Shown here: positions 46,143 through 55,675 of the stretch, piece by piece
How the letters are laid out: the number at the start of each line of letters is the position of its first letter
Numbering within the stretch: the first letter of the stretch is position 1
Assembly (NCBI RefSeq): GCF_000761155.1
Contig: NZ_CP009533.1
Span: 682,001 to 746,000 of the forward strand
Direction: 5' to 3'
DNA: 64,000 nt
Source: Pseudomonas rhizosphaerae
Lineage (GTDB): Bacteria > Pseudomonadota > Gammaproteobacteria > Pseudomonadales > Pseudomonadaceae
The notes under the pieces: generated by a model
The model's input: only the letters and a program-made list of their open reading frames with translations
Database searches by the model: none
What the model was told of the DNA's origin: nothing
Program-made: the position numbers and the translations under genes

Positions 46143-47042
46143 TCAGCGTGCCTGCTGGGCAACGAACCGCGCGGCGGTGATCAGGCAACCGGTCAGTTCC
46201 GGTGATGAAAACTTGGTCAACACCGCATTCGCCCCCGCCAGACGCGCTTTCTCGCTGTTCATCGTGCTGTCCAGCGAGGTGTGCAGCAAGACGTAGAGGT
46301 CCTTGAAGTCCGGTGTTTCACGCAACGTGCGGGTCAGCGCATAACCGTCCATTTCCGACATCTCGATATCCGATACCAGCACGTTGATCTGCGCATCGGT
46401 GCCCTGTAGCTCCAGCAGGCAATCGATCGCTTCGCGGGCGCTGCGTGCGGTCCGGCATTCGATGCCCAATGTGCGCAGCGTGATGAGCGACTGCTGCAGC
46501 GCCACGTGGCTGTCGTCGACGACCAGGATGTTGGCGTTCGCCAGGCAGCGGGCATCGGCCTCGCTCAATCGCTGGGCTTCGCCCTGCAAGCGGGCCGGTG
46601 CGATGCCGTGGATGACTTTCTCGATATCCAGCACCTGCACCAGGGCACCGTCCACCTGGGTCACCCCGGTGATGAACGATTGCGTGCCCGAGCCGTAGGG
46701 CGGAGGGCGAATGTCCGTGCTCAGGCAATGAACGATCCGGCTCACCGCCTGCACGTGCAGGCCTTGCTTGGAGCGACTGACGTCGGTGACGATCAGGCAG
46801 CCGCCGGAAGGATCGAGCAAAGGCTGCTCGCCGATGGCCCGGCTCAGGTCGATGACGGACAATGCCTGGCCACGCAGGGTCGCCACACCTTTGACGTGAG
46901 GATGCGCTTCGGGGAGTCGGGTCAGGGCAGGGCAGGGGATGATCTCGCTGACCTTGAGCAGGTTGATGGCCATCAACTTGCCGCTGCGCAAGGTGAACAG
47001 CAACAGCGAAAGGGAATCTGCGCGGGCGTTCTGGGATGCCAT
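46143..47042 (-). CDS. cheV: Chemotaxis coupling protein CheV (CheW-receiver fusion)
   Basis: This 299-residue protein has an N-terminal CheW domain (residues about 10-150: LLLFTLRSGKLMAINLLKVSEII...HVKGVATLRGQALSVIDLSRAIG) and a C-terminal receiver domain (about 172-295) with NILVVDDSHVALQQSL and phosphoacceptor Asp in NVLVSDIEMSEMDGYAL. CheV couples chemoreceptors to CheA and tunes adaptation through phosphorylation. AAGG lies 6 bases before the ATG. No other chemotaxis genes are near; Pseudomonas have several CheV paralogues at separate loci. Confidence 0.93.
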   Translation of the reverse strand: MASQNARADSLSLLLFTLRSGKLMAINLLKVSEIIPCPALTRLPEAHPHVKGVATLRGQALSVIDLSRAIGEQPLLDPSGGCLIVTDVSRSKQGLHVQAVSRIVHCLSTDIRPPPYGSGTQSFITGVTQVDGALVQVLDIEKVIHGIAPARLQGEAQRLSEADARCLANANILVVDDSHVALQQSLITLRTLGIECRTARSAREAIDCLLELQGTDAQINVLVSDIEMSEMDGYALTRTLRETPDFKDLYVLLHTSLDSTMNSEKARLAGANAVLTKFSSPELTGCLITAARFVAQQAR

Positions 47043-47327
47043 GTGAACCTTCTTGATAAAACCGATGCAGGACCGAACAGCCAGCCCGACGAGTGCGTTG
47101 CCTATGTATCGACTCGAGGTGCGCAGGCTTTAACGAGATTGATACCCAGGGCGCACCGACCGGCTTAACGCCGGTTTAATCGCCGGAGCATTACTGTGCT
47201 CGGGTTGGCAGAAATTTCTGGTTACAGCGTATTTCCAGATTTTTCCTACAGTCGCCCACGCAACCCAGCGTGTAGACTGGCGCCCATCGAAAACCTGCCT
47301 GTTTTGACCTGTGAAGGGAAAGCTGCA

Positions 47328-47837
47328 ATGAATGAAGTCATCAACCTGCGCCTGAACCGCGAGCGTCGTTTTCTGGTACTGCTGGGGGTGATCTGCCTGG
47401 CCTTGATCGGCGGCGCACTGTACATGCAGATCGTACTGGGCGAGGCGCCTTGCCCCCTGTGTATCCTGCAACGCTACGCCCTGCTGTTCATTGCCCTGTT
47501 CGCGTTCATCGGCGCGGCCATGCGCGGCCGTACCGGCGTGACCGTGTGCGAAGGGCTGGTAGTGCTCAGCGCCGTGGGGGGTATTGCCGCGGCCGGCCGC
47601 CACGCCTGGGTGTTGGCCAATCCATCGGTCAGCTGCGGCCTCGACACCTTGCAACCCATCGTCGACGGCCTGCCCCTGGCCGACCTGATGCCCAGTGTGT
47701 TTCAGGTTCAAGGGTTCTGCTCCACCCCCTACCCACCGGTGCTCGGCCTGTCGCTGGCGCAATGGGCGCTGGTAGCTTTCGTGATGACGGCTATTCTTGT
47801 GCCTATGGGCATCTATCGCAATCGGAACCGCCCTTGA
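47328..47837 (+). CDS. dsbB: Disulfide bond formation protein B
   Basis: This 170-residue inner-membrane quinone-dependent oxidase re-oxidises DsbA. It has four membrane helices and two cysteine pairs: C42/C45 in EAPCPLCILQRYALL and a second pair in VSCGLD and GFCSTPYPPVLGL. The ATG at 47328 has GAAGGG about 10 bases upstream; the frame is open 44 codons further, but those are not family-like. It lies upstream of the cyo operon, an arrangement I recall from P. putida. Confidence 0.93.
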   Translation: MNEVINLRLNRERRFLVLLGVICLALIGGALYMQIVLGEAPCPLCILQRYALLFIALFAFIGAAMRGRTGVTVCEGLVVLSAVGGIAAAGRHAWVLANPSVSCGLDTLQPIVDGLPLADLMPSVFQVQGFCSTPYPPVLGLSLAQWALVAFVMTAILVPMGIYRNRNRP

Positions 47838-47912
47838 GTGCGCGCAGTGCGTCGGCCTCGTCATTATTCGTGCCGGAATCCGATTCACTGTTTGGCGTGT
47901 AATGGCGAAACT

Positions 47913-47927
47913 GCGACGGCGTGTCGC
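47913..47927. promoter_or_regulatory. Dyad 1 upstream of cyo
   Basis: GCGAC-N5-GTCGC, an exact dyad with the same arms and spacing as the one 70 bases downstream. Confidence 0.5.
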
Positions 47928-47982
47928 CGTTGATTGCGCGAGAGCCTTGAAAATACGGGGCTCGACGAAGGTTTACAGGGGT

Positions 47983-47997
47983 GCGACATCGTGTCGC
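47983..47997. promoter_or_regulatory. Dyad 2 upstream of cyo
   Basis: GCGAC-N5-GTCGC, extended here to TGCGACA-TCG-TGTCGCA. It ends 6 bases before the candidate -35 element at 48004. Confidence 0.55.
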
Positions 47998-48003
47998 AAG
48001 GCT

Positions 48004-48031
48004 TTGAAAGTGCGTCGGATTGTTGCATAAT
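48004..48031 (+). promoter_or_regulatory. Candidate sigma-70 promoter of cyo
   Basis: TTGAAA-N16-CATAAT, with good matches to the -35 and -10 consensus. The start of transcription would be near 48038. Confidence 0.4.
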
Positions 48032-48410
48032 TTGGAAATACCTGTTGCTGGATTAGTCGTAGTCAATGGGTAATAGGCTCACTACAATCGCGGAAATTTC
48101 AGTAGGTCAGTGCCTCAAAAAGGGCAGGTCAGCGGGGCATGTGCACCATTGGCAGGCACTTTTCGGACCATTGGTGCTGCCTGGCTGAACCCTTGGGTGG
48201 TCCGTGCACTCAAGGGAGAGAGTCTGTAGCCCCTCGGGCTGCGCGCGTCATGACAGTTGCACCGCTCCAGACCGGTCTTGTCACCCCGCAGCAACTGCGA
48301 GCCTGGCATGTCCGTATTCAATCCCGATATAAATGCTGGCGCTTGGCAGGTCGAAGTGTTGGCTACCAAAACACAATTGCATTGAAGCAAGCTGCTCTAG
48401 AGGTCGTGAG

Positions 48411-49346
48411 ATGAGTAAAAAGCGTTACCCCAGACTGTTTGGCATACTGCCCTTTTTAGGCATGCTTTTTCTCGGCGGGTGCAAGTGGACCCTGATCGAC
48501 TCGAAAGGGCAGGTGGGCATCGATGAACGCAACCTGATCTACATCGCCACAGGGTTGATGTTGCTGGTGGTGATCCCGGTCATCGTCATGGCGCTGGTGT
48601 TCGCCTGGAAGTACCGTGCCTCCAACAAGGAAGCGGTCTACACGCCTGAATGGGCGCATTCCACCAAGATCGAACTGGTGGTGTGGGGCATCCCGCTGCT
48701 GATCATCATCGCGCTGGGTTATGTGACCTACGTGTCGACTCACCACCTGGACCCTTACCGCCCACTGGATTCGGAGCACAAGCCGGTCACCATCCAGGTC
48801 GTGGCGCTGGACTGGAAGTGGTTGTTCATCTATCCGGAGCAGGGCATTGCCACGGTCAACAAGATCGTCTTCCCGGCCAACGTACCCGTCAATTTCCGCA
48901 TCACTTCCGACTCGGTCATGAACTCGTTCTTCATTCCGCAGCTGGGCGGCCAGATCTACGCGATGGCCGGCATGCAGACACAGCTTCACCTGATCGCCAA
49001 TGAAAACGGCGAGTTCGACGGTATCTCCGCGAACTACAGCGGTGCAGGCTTCACCGGCATGAAGTTCAAGGCAGTCGCTACGTCCCAGGCCGATTTCGAT
49101 GCGTGGGTCAGTGAAGTGAAGAGCGCTCCTAAGCAGCTCGATGCAGCTACCTACGAAGCGCTGGCCAAACCTAGCGAGAAAAACCCGGTCGAGCTGTATT
49201 CCTCGTACGTTCCAAACCTGTTCCAGACCATCATCGACAAATATGAAGGTATGAATCCAGGCAAAGGCGTCAGCCACGAGGGGAAGCAAGCCTCGAACGA
49301 AGGGATGGACATGGGCAAGAATTCAGCTGCTGGGGCAGAGGAGTAA
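48411..49346 (+). CDS. cyoA: Cytochrome bo3 ubiquinol oxidase subunit II
   Basis: This 311-residue subunit has a lipoprotein signal (MSKKRYPRLFGILPFLGMLF, then LGGC with C24 lipidated), two membrane helices (LMLLVVIPVIVMALVFAW and IELVVWGIPLLIIIALGYV) and a periplasmic cupredoxin domain lacking the CuA ligands, as in quinol oxidases. AGAGG lies 7 bases before the ATG at 48411. It is the first gene of cyoABCDE. The bo3 oxidase reduces oxygen at high oxygen tension. Confidence 0.96.
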   Translation: MSKKRYPRLFGILPFLGMLFLGGCKWTLIDSKGQVGIDERNLIYIATGLMLLVVIPVIVMALVFAWKYRASNKEAVYTPEWAHSTKIELVVWGIPLLIIIALGYVTYVSTHHLDPYRPLDSEHKPVTIQVVALDWKWLFIYPEQGIATVNKIVFPANVPVNFRITSDSVMNSFFIPQLGGQIYAMAGMQTQLHLIANENGEFDGISANYSGAGFTGMKFKAVATSQADFDAWVSEVKSAPKQLDAATYEALAKPSEKNPVELYSSYVPNLFQTIIDKYEGMNPGKGVSHEGKQASNEGMDMGKNSAAGAEE

Positions 49347-49349
49347 AAG

Positions 49350-51365
49350 ATGTTCGGTAAACTTAGTCTGGAAGCGGTGCCCTTCCACGAGCCGATAGTG
49401 ATGGTGACACTCGCCGTCGTTGCGCTGCTCGGGGCGGTGGTGTTTGGTCTGATCACCTACCACAAGAAGTGGACGTACCTGTGGACCGAGTGGTTCACGT
49501 CGGTCGACCACAAGAAAATCGGCGTCATGTACATTGCCGTTGCCCTGGTCATGCTGTTGCGTGGCTTTGCCGACGCCATCATGATGCGTTCGCAACAGGC
49601 AGTGGCAACCGCGGGCTCGACCGGCTTCCTGCCGCCCGAGCACTATGACCAGATCTTCACCGCTCACGGTGTGATCATGATCATCTTCATGGCCATGCCA
49701 TTCATGATCGGTCTGATGAACATCGTCGTGCCGCTGCAGATCGGCGCACGCGACGTTGCCTTCCCGTTCCTGAACTCGGTCAGCTTCTGGCTGTTCGTGG
49801 TCGGCGCGTTGCTGGTCAACATCTCCCTGGGGGTCGGCGAGTTCGGCAAGACGGGTTGGGTCGCGTATCCGCCGTTGGCCGGGATTCAATACAGCCCCGG
49901 GGTCGGCGTCGACTACTACATCTGGGCATTGCAGATATCCGGTCTGGGTACATTGCTGACGGGCGTGAACTTCATCGTCACCATCCTGAAGATGCGTGCG
50001 CCTGGCATGACCCTGATGAAAATGCCGGTGTTCACCTGGAACTGCCTGTGCACCGCGGTACTGATCGCTGCATCGTTCCCGATCCTCACCGCTGTACTGT
50101 TCATGCTGACGCTGGACCGTTATCTGGGCTTCCACTTCTTCACCAACGAGCTTGGTGGGAACCCGATGATGTACGTCAACCTGTTCTGGGCCTGGGGTCA
50201 CCCCGAGGTGTACATCCTGATCCTGCCGGCATTCGGCGTGTTCTCGGAAGTCACTTCCACGTTCTGTCGCAAGCGTCTGTTCGGCTACGTGTCGCTGGTA
50301 TGGGCAACCATCGCCATCACCGTGCTCTCGTTCATCGTTTGGCTGCACCACTTCTTCACCATGGGTTCGGGTGCCAACGTCAACGCCTTCTTCGGCATCA
50401 TGACGATGGTGATCGCAATCCCGACGGGTGTGAAGATCTTCACCTGGCTGTTCACCATGTACCGTGGCCGCATCGAGTTCACCACTCCGATGCTGTGGAC
50501 CATCGGCTTCATCGTGACCTTCAGCATCGGCGGTATGACCGGCGTTCTGCTGGCAGTGCCTGGCGCTGACTTCGTGTTGCACAACAGCCTGTTCCTGATT
50601 GCTCACTTCCATAACGTGATCATCGGCGGTGCAGTATTCGGTTACCTGGCAGGTTTCACCTTCTGGTTCCCGAAAGCTTTCGGCTTCAAGCTCAACGAGC
50701 GCCTGGGCAAGTACTCCTTCTGGTGCTGGCTGGTAGGTTTCTACCTGGCATTCATGCCGCTGTACGTGCTGGGCTTCATGGGCATGACCCGTCGCCTGAA
50801 CCACACCGACAACCCGGACTGGACGCCATGGCTGTACGTAGCCTTCGTCGGCGCACTGTTCGTCGCTGCCGGTATTGGCTTCATGCTGCTGCAACTGTTC
50901 GTATCGATCCGCGACCGTCACAAGAACCAGGACGTCTCGGGCGACCCGTGGGATGGCCGTACCCTGGAGTGGTCGACTTCGTCGCCACCACCGTTCTACA
51001 ACTTCGCCGAGCAGCCAGTGGTTTCCGACCTGGACGCTTACTGGGGCATGAAAGAGCGTGGTGAAGCCACTGCAAACGCTGCGGACTACAAGCAGATCCA
51101 CATGCCGCGCAACACCGGTATGGGCGTGCTGATGTCGTTCTTCGGTCTGATCCTGGGCTTCGCTGCCATCTGGCACATCTGGTGGGCAGCCGCGATCGGT
51201 CTGGCCGGCATGGTCATCACCCTGATCGTGCGCAGCTATGACGACGACATCGACTACTACGTACCGGCTGAAGAAGTCGCTCGTATCGAAGGTGAACGCA
51301 TGGCTCGCCTGGCAAACGCTGCACGAGTTGATTCTCGTCTGAACTCCACGGTGGAGAAGGCTTAA
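49350..51365 (+). CDS. cyoB: Cytochrome bo3 ubiquinol oxidase subunit I
   Basis: This 671-residue catalytic subunit carries heme b, heme o3 and CuB. Key parts are the CuB/Tyr-crosslink helix [20 protein letters not shown], the CuB histidines in WLHHFFTMG, and the heme ligands in [11 protein letters not shown]. The first low-spin heme ligand is in [13 protein letters not shown] [15 protein letters not shown]. It follows cyoA after 3 bases. Fifteen helices are expected, and length agrees with the family. Confidence 0.97.
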   Translation: MFGKLSLEAVPFHEPIVMVTLAVVALLGAVVFGLITYHKKWTYLWTEWFTSVDHKKIGVMYIAVALVMLLRGFADAIMMRSQQAVATAGSTGFLPPEHYDQIFTAHGVIMIIFMAMPFMIGLMNIVVPLQIGARDVAFPFLNSVSFWLFVVGALLVNISLGVGEFGKTGWVAYPPLAGIQYSPGVGVDYYIWALQISGLGTLLTGVNFIVTILKMRAPGMTLMKMPVFTWNCLCTAVLIAASFPILTAVLFMLTLDRYLGFHFFTNELGGNPMMYVNLFWAWGHPEVYILILPAFGVFSEVTSTFCRKRLFGYVSLVWATIAITVLSFIVWLHHFFTMGSGANVNAFFGIMTMVIAIPTGVKIFTWLFTMYRGRIEFTTPMLWTIGFIVTFSIGGMTGVLLAVPGADFVLHNSLFLIAHFHNVIIGGAVFGYLAGFTFWFPKAFGFKLNERLGKYSFWCWLVGFYLAFMPLYVLGFMGMTRRLNHTDNPDWTPWLYVAFVGALFVAAGIGFMLLQLFVSIRDRHKNQDVSGDPWDGRTLEWSTSSPPPFYNFAEQPVVSDLDAYWGMKERGEATANAADYKQIHMPRNTGMGVLMSFFGLILGFAAIWHIWWAAAIGLAGMVITLIVRSYDDDIDYYVPAEEVARIEGERMARLANAARVDSRLNSTVEKA

Positions 51366-51368
51366 ACA

Positions 51369-51998
51369 ATGTCTAACGCAACCTTAAACGCGGAAGTGGC
51401 TCACGAGCACGAGCACGGTCACGACGATCACGATCACCATGATTCAGGGGGCATGACTGTCTTCGGTTTCTGGATCTATCTGATGACCGACTGCATCCTG
51501 TTCGCGTCGATCTTCGCCGCCTACGCAGTACTGGTTAACAACGTCGCCGGTGGCCCGTCGGGCCACGACATCTTCGAGCTGCCATTCGTGGCAGCCGAAA
51601 CTGCACTGCTGCTGTTCAGCTCCATCACGTATGGCTTTGCCATGCTGGCGCTGCACAGCAACGACAAAAGCGGTGTGATGAAGTGGCTGTTCGTCACTTT
51701 CCTGCTGGGTGCAGGCTTCATCGCGATGGAGATCTACGAGTTCCACAAGCTGATCGAAGAGGGCTTCGGCCCGCAGCGCAGCGGCTTCCTGACCGGGTTC
51801 TTCACCCTGGTCGGTACTCACGGCCTGCACGTGACCAGCGGCTTGATCTGGATGGCGGTACTGATCGCCCAGATCAAATCCAAAGGCCTGACCGCAACCA
51901 ACAACACGCGCATGAGCTGCTTGAGCCTGTTCTGGCACTTCCTGGACGTGGTCTGGATCTGCGTGTTCACCGTCGTCTATCTGATGGGAGCTCTGTAA
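51369..51998 (+). CDS. cyoC: Cytochrome bo3 ubiquinol oxidase subunit III
   Basis: This 209-residue subunit has five membrane helices ([21 protein letters not shown], and others). A His/Asp-rich N-terminus ([14 protein letters not shown]) is unusually rich in possible metal ligands but is common in this family in Pseudomonas. It follows cyoB after 3 bases and is immediately followed by cyoD. Confidence 0.95.
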   Translation: MSNATLNAEVAHEHEHGHDDHDHHDSGGMTVFGFWIYLMTDCILFASIFAAYAVLVNNVAGGPSGHDIFELPFVAAETALLLFSSITYGFAMLALHSNDKSGVMKWLFVTFLLGAGFIAMEIYEFHKLIEEGFGPQRSGFLTGFFTLVGTHGLHVTSGLIWMAVLIAQIKSKGLTATNNTRMSCLSLFWHFLDVVWICVFTVVYLMGAL

Positions 51999-52331
51999 AT
52001 GGCAAACCCTCATACCACTTCGGCCGGTAGCAGCCACGGTAGCTACAAGTCGTACATGATCGGTTTCGTGCTGTCGGTAATCCTGACCGCGATTCCGTTC
52101 GGCCTGGTGATGTTCCCCACCATGTCCAAGGAAGCCACGCTGTGGATCGTGATGATCTTCGCGGTGATCCAGGTGCTGGTGCACCTGGTCTACTTCCTGC
52201 ACCTGGACCGCACGTCCGAGCAGCGCTGGAACGTGATTGCCTTCGTCTTCTCGGCGTTGATCATCGCGTTCCTGGTCGGTCTGTCGCTGTGGATCATGTT
52301 CAGCATCCATCACTTCATGATGGCGAAGTAA
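51999..52331 (+). CDS. cyoD: Cytochrome bo3 ubiquinol oxidase subunit IV
   Basis: This 110-residue subunit has three membrane helices ([65 protein letters not shown]). Its ATG directly follows the cyoC stop codon with no gap. It helps assemble subunit I. Confidence 0.95.
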   Translation: MANPHTTSAGSSHGSYKSYMIGFVLSVILTAIPFGLVMFPTMSKEATLWIVMIFAVIQVLVHLVYFLHLDRTSEQRWNVIAFVFSALIIAFLVGLSLWIMFSIHHFMMAK

Positions 52332-52342
52332 GGAACCCGGAC

Positions 52343-53230
52343 ATGTCCGTAAAGCACTTTATCCAAATCACCAAACCGGGGATCATTTTCGGTAACGTGC
52401 TTTCCGTGGCAGGTGGGTTCTTCCTGGCTTCCCAAGGGCATGTCGACATCGGGCTGTTTCTGGCAACCGTAATCGGCACGTCCCTGGTAGTGGCATCGGG
52501 CTGTGCATTCAACAACTGCATCGACCGCGACATCGACGTGAAGATGGAGCGCACCAAGAACCGTGCATTGGTTCAGGGGCAGATTTCGGTGAAGGTCGCC
52601 CTGATCTTCGCCACGCTGCTCGGGGTTGCCGGGATGGTCATGCTGTACGCATTGGCCAACCCGCTGGCGGCCCTGTGCGGCTTGATCGGCTTCGTCATCT
52701 ACGTGGGTTTCTACAGCCTCTACCTGAAGCGCAAGTCGGTGCACGGCACCCTGGTCGGCAGCTTGTCCGGTGCCATGCCTCCGGTGATCGGGTACGTGGC
52801 GGTCAGCAACACCTTCGATCTGGCCGCGCTGACGCTGCTGGTGATGTTCAGCCTGTGGCAGATGCCGCATTCCTATGCGATCGCGATCTTCCGCTTCAAC
52901 GATTACCTGGCCGCTTCGATTCCGGTGTTGCCGGTCAAGCGCGGTATCGTGGTGGCGAAGAAGCACATCCTGCTGTACATCCTGGCCTTCCTCCTGGCGA
53001 CGCTGATGCTGACCCTGGGTGGCTATGCCGGCATGAGCTACCTGGCGGTGGCGGCGGCAATGGGCATGTACTGGTTGTACATGGCCTGGACTGGCTACAA
53101 GGCGGTGGACGATCGAGTCTGGGCGCGCAAGCTGTTCGTGTTCTCGATCTTCACCATCACGGCCCTGAGCGTGATGATGTCGCTGGATTTCAAGGTGCCG
53201 GGTGAGTTGTTGCTGACTTACGCACACTGA
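52343..53230 (+). CDS. cyoE: Protoheme IX farnesyltransferase (heme O synthase)
   Basis: This 295-residue UbiA-family prenyltransferase attaches a farnesyl chain to heme b to make heme o for CyoB. The first Asp-rich motif is [18 protein letters not shown], and the second half carries [20 protein letters not shown] precedes the ATG at 52343. Longer upstream frames overlap cyoD and are spurious. It is the last gene of the operon, followed by a terminator. Confidence 0.96.
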   Translation: MSVKHFIQITKPGIIFGNVLSVAGGFFLASQGHVDIGLFLATVIGTSLVVASGCAFNNCIDRDIDVKMERTKNRALVQGQISVKVALIFATLLGVAGMVMLYALANPLAALCGLIGFVIYVGFYSLYLKRKSVHGTLVGSLSGAMPPVIGYVAVSNTFDLAALTLLVMFSLWQMPHSYAIAIFRFNDYLAASIPVLPVKRGIVVAKKHILLYILAFLLATLMLTLGGYAGMSYLAVAAAMGMYWLYMAWTGYKAVDDRVWARKLFVFSIFTITALSVMMSLDFKVPGELLLTYAH

Positions 53231-53249
53231 TCCTGCTGCAAAGACAAAG

Positions 53250-53281
53250 GCGCCTCGAACTTAACAGTTCGGGGCGTTTTC
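53250..53281 (+). terminator. Terminator of the cyo operon
   Basis: CGCCTCGAAC and GTTCGGGGCG pair over 10 bases with one G-T pair and a 6-base loop, followed by TTTTCG. Confidence 0.8.
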
Positions 53282-53323
53282 GTTTGTGGTCAACGGCCAA
53301 TCGGCGATATTGCCTGTACTGCC

Positions 53324-53391
53324 TTCGCGGCCACTGACCGCTCCCACAGATAAACACACGTTTTCCGTAGGAGCAGTCAGCGGCCGCGAAA
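53324..53391. repeat. REP pair, inverted orientation
   Basis: TTCGCGGCCACTGACCGCTC and GAGCAGTCAGCGGCCGCGAA face outward relative to the copies at 1421 and 35761, with about 27 bases between. The same REP core is arranged head to head. Confidence 0.75.
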
Positions 53392-53508
53392 GGCCCACCG
53401 CACAATCTTCTGGACAGCATGGCCGGCAGAGCCTTATCGTTCGACCTGGCCACCGCAGTGGCCAACGTCGCTCGGACGGTTCCGGGCGCTTACGTATCCG
53501 AGGAAGTC

Positions 53509-54708
53509 ATGGCCGAACCTGTTCGCCCGCGCCGCTTTGCGCGCATCGATCGTCTCCCCCCCTATGTGTTCAATATCACTGCCGAGTTGAAGATGGCTGC
53601 GCGTCGGCGCGGCGAAGACATCATCGACCTGAGCATGGGCAATCCCGACGGCGCCACGCCGCCGCACATCGTCGACAAGCTGGTGACCGTCGCCCAACGC
53701 GAAGATACCCACGGCTATTCCACTTCCCGCGGTATCCCGCGGCTGCGCCGGGCCATCTCACGCTGGTACAAGGACCGCTATCAGGTCGATATCGACCCCG
53801 AAGACGAAGCCATCGTGACCATCGGCTCGAAAGAGGGCCTGGCCCACCTGATGCTGGCCACGCTTGACCAGGGCGATACCGTATTGGTGCCCAACCCCAG
53901 CTATCCGATCCATATCTATGGCGCGGTGATCGCCGGCGCCCAGGTACGCTCGGTGCCACTGGTGCCTGGCGTCGATTTTTTCAACGAGCTGGAACGGGCA
54001 ATCCGCGAGTCCATTCCCAAGCCGAAGATGATGATCCTGGGTTTTCCTTCCAACCCGACCGCGCAATGCGTAGAGCTGGACTTCTTCGAGCGGGTCGTAG
54101 CGCTCGCCAAGCGCTACGACGTTCTGGTAGTACACGACCTGGCCTACGCCGACATCGTCTACGACGGCTGGAAAGCGCCCTCGATCATGCAGGTGCCGGG
54201 CGCCAAAGACATCGCCGTCGAGTTCTTCACCCTGTCCAAAAGCTACAACATGGCGGGATGGCGAATCGGCTTCATGGTCGGTAATCCCGAGCTGGTCAAC
54301 GCCTTGGCGCGCATCAAGAGCTACCACGACTACGGCACGTTCACCCCTTTGCAGGTCGCGGCCATCGCTGCGCTCGAAGGCGATCAGCAGTGCGTGAAGG
54401 ACATCGCCGAGCAGTATCGCCAGCGCCGCAATGTGCTGGTCAAGGGTTTGCATGAGCTAGGCTGGATGGTGGAAAACCCCAAGGCTTCGATGTACGTCTG
54501 GGCGAAGATTCCCGAGGCCTATGCCCATCTGGGCTCGCTCGAGTTCGCCAAGAAGCTGCTGGCCGAAGCCAAGGTCTGCGTTTCGCCCGGCATTGGCTTC
54601 GGTGACTACGGCGATGATCACGTGCGCTTTGCGCTGATTGAAAACCAGGACCGCATTCGTCAGGCCGTGCGTGGCATTCGCCAGATGTTCCGGGCCGACA
54701 AGGCCTGA
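53509..54708 (+). CDS. alaC: PLP-dependent aminotransferase, AlaC type
   Basis: This 399-residue class I/II aminotransferase opens [22 protein letters not shown], typical of Pseudomonas AlaC/YfdZ homologues that interconvert alanine and pyruvate. The PLP lysine is in [15 protein letters not shown], and the cofactor-binding pattern is SNPTAQC...[17 protein letters not shown] lies 3-8 bases before the ATG at 53509; the open frame runs 30 codons further without family resemblance. Substrate is inferred from family only. The gene is convergent with the PfpI-family gene. Confidence 0.85.
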   Translation: MAEPVRPRRFARIDRLPPYVFNITAELKMAARRRGEDIIDLSMGNPDGATPPHIVDKLVTVAQREDTHGYSTSRGIPRLRRAISRWYKDRYQVDIDPEDEAIVTIGSKEGLAHLMLATLDQGDTVLVPNPSYPIHIYGAVIAGAQVRSVPLVPGVDFFNELERAIRESIPKPKMMILGFPSNPTAQCVELDFFERVVALAKRYDVLVVHDLAYADIVYDGWKAPSIMQVPGAKDIAVEFFTLSKSYNMAGWRIGFMVGNPELVNALARIKSYHDYGTFTPLQVAAIAALEGDQQCVKDIAEQYRQRRNVLVKGLHELGWMVENPKASMYVWAKIPEAYAHLGSLEFAKKLLAEAKVCVSPGIGFGDYGDDHVRFALIENQDRIRQAVRGIRQMFRADKA

Positions 54709-54713
54709 CGCTT

Positions 54714-55361
54714 CTAGCCTGGCATGTCCTGCCATTCATACTGCATCTGGCGGGCGGTGGTGCGCGCCGCATCGGCGCCCAATAGGCGAGCCACCAGATG
54801 CAGGCTCATGTCGATACCGGCGGAAATCCCGGCGCTGGTGACCAGGCTGCCGGCGTCGACATAGGGCACGTTCTCCTGCACATCCAGATCCGGGTAGCTC
54901 TCACGCAGTTCCTGAATGTCGGCCCAGTGGGTGGTCACGCTCTGACCCTCCAGCAGGCCTGCCTTTGCCAGAATCAGCGCACCGCTGCACACCGACGTGA
55001 GCAAGCCTGTCGTCATTGCCATCCGGCGTACCCAAGCCAGGGTATCCGGGTCGTTCATGGGCTGGTCGATCACACCCCCTGGCACTATCAAGACGTCGCA
55101 GGGCAGTTCGTCATCGAACTGCGCGTCGGGCTGCACTCGCAGGTCGTAGCGGGCAGTAAGCAGTTCGCGACTGGCCGCAGCCGTGCGCACGATGAACGGC
55201 GCATGAGCACTGAGGCCATCGCGCAGGGCGATCCGCGTAGCGACGCTGAACACTTCGTAAGGTCCAGCGAAATCGAGAATCTCGATACCGGGGTAAAGCA
55301 GGATGACGACCTGCAGTGGGCGGTCGAAAATCTGCAGTTCGGGGGGCAGGGCCTTGATCAT
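54714..55361 (-). CDS. DJ-1/PfpI family protein (isonitrile hydratase-like)
   Basis: This 215-residue protein has the DJ-1/PfpI fold with the nucleophile Cys in LLTSVCSGALILAKAGLL and the early acid residue in GIEILDFAGPYEVFSVA. The closest named relatives I recall are Pseudomonas isonitrile (cyclohexyl-isocyanide) hydratases and the amidase-like domain of GlxA-type regulators. There is no AraC domain here. The ATG at 55361 has GGAG 8 bases upstream; a further ATG at 55388 lacks such a site. Activity is uncertain. Confidence 0.82.
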   Translation of the reverse strand: MIKALPPELQIFDRPLQVVILLYPGIEILDFAGPYEVFSVATRIALRDGLSAHAPFIVRTAAASRELLTARYDLRVQPDAQFDDELPCDVLIVPGGVIDQPMNDPDTLAWVRRMAMTTGLLTSVCSGALILAKAGLLEGQSVTTHWADIQELRESYPDLDVQENVPYVDAGSLVTSAGISAGIDMSLHLVARLLGADAARTTARQMQYEWQDMPG

Positions 55362-55675
55362 ACGCTCACTCCAGTCAGGAGCTGGCATGATCGGTCCGGA
55401 TCGGCAATGGGTAAATGACAGTTACCCCACAGATCTTGCCAAAACGCATTGTCCACGATTGACCGTGTACGCGTTCTTTACATTGCTGAAATTGTTTCTC
55501 AACGTTGCAATGGCCTGACAACTGCTTTTTAAATGGCAACCTGATCCTGGCTTTTGGCCGATTACGCGTAAACTGAATATTCTTCGCGAGGCGGTTGACC
55601 TTCACTGCACTCGTTCGCTGCGTTCCTGGCCAGTCACCGGCCAGGCTTCATGTTCATTTTCAGGATCATTTCGTC
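55362..55675. other. Divergent intergenic region
   Basis: This 314-base region separates the PfpI-family gene from the periplasmic binding protein gene and should contain both promoters. Its middle is AT-rich (about 55480-55590). I see no gene and no operator I can name. Confidence 0.45.

Larger units (their letters stand above)
47838..48410 (+). other. Long leader and promoter region of the cyo operon
   Basis: This 573-base region has no convincing gene. Short open frames lack ribosome binding sites or family features. It contains two GCGAC-N5-GTCGC dyads (47913-47927 and 47983-47997) and a candidate sigma-70 promoter just after them. If that promoter is used, the cyoA leader is about 370 bases. 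I looked for an Anr/FNR box (TTGAT-N4-ATCAA) and saw none. Confidence 0.5.

Noticed and set aside
45386-47250. The 12-base word TTTTTCCTACAG found twice (about 45387 and 47239)
   Set aside because: Repeated 12-mers are expected by chance in 64 kb, and nothing else links the two places.
47838-48410. Short open frames of 77-91 codons before cyoA
   Set aside because: No ribosome binding sites, compositions unlike proteins, and both strands open over the same bases. The region is better read as a long leader.
49323-51176. A 617-codon minus-strand frame opposite cyoB
   Set aside because: Antisense to the oxidase subunit; rich in Gln/His/Glu, as expected from reading a GC-rich membrane gene backwards.
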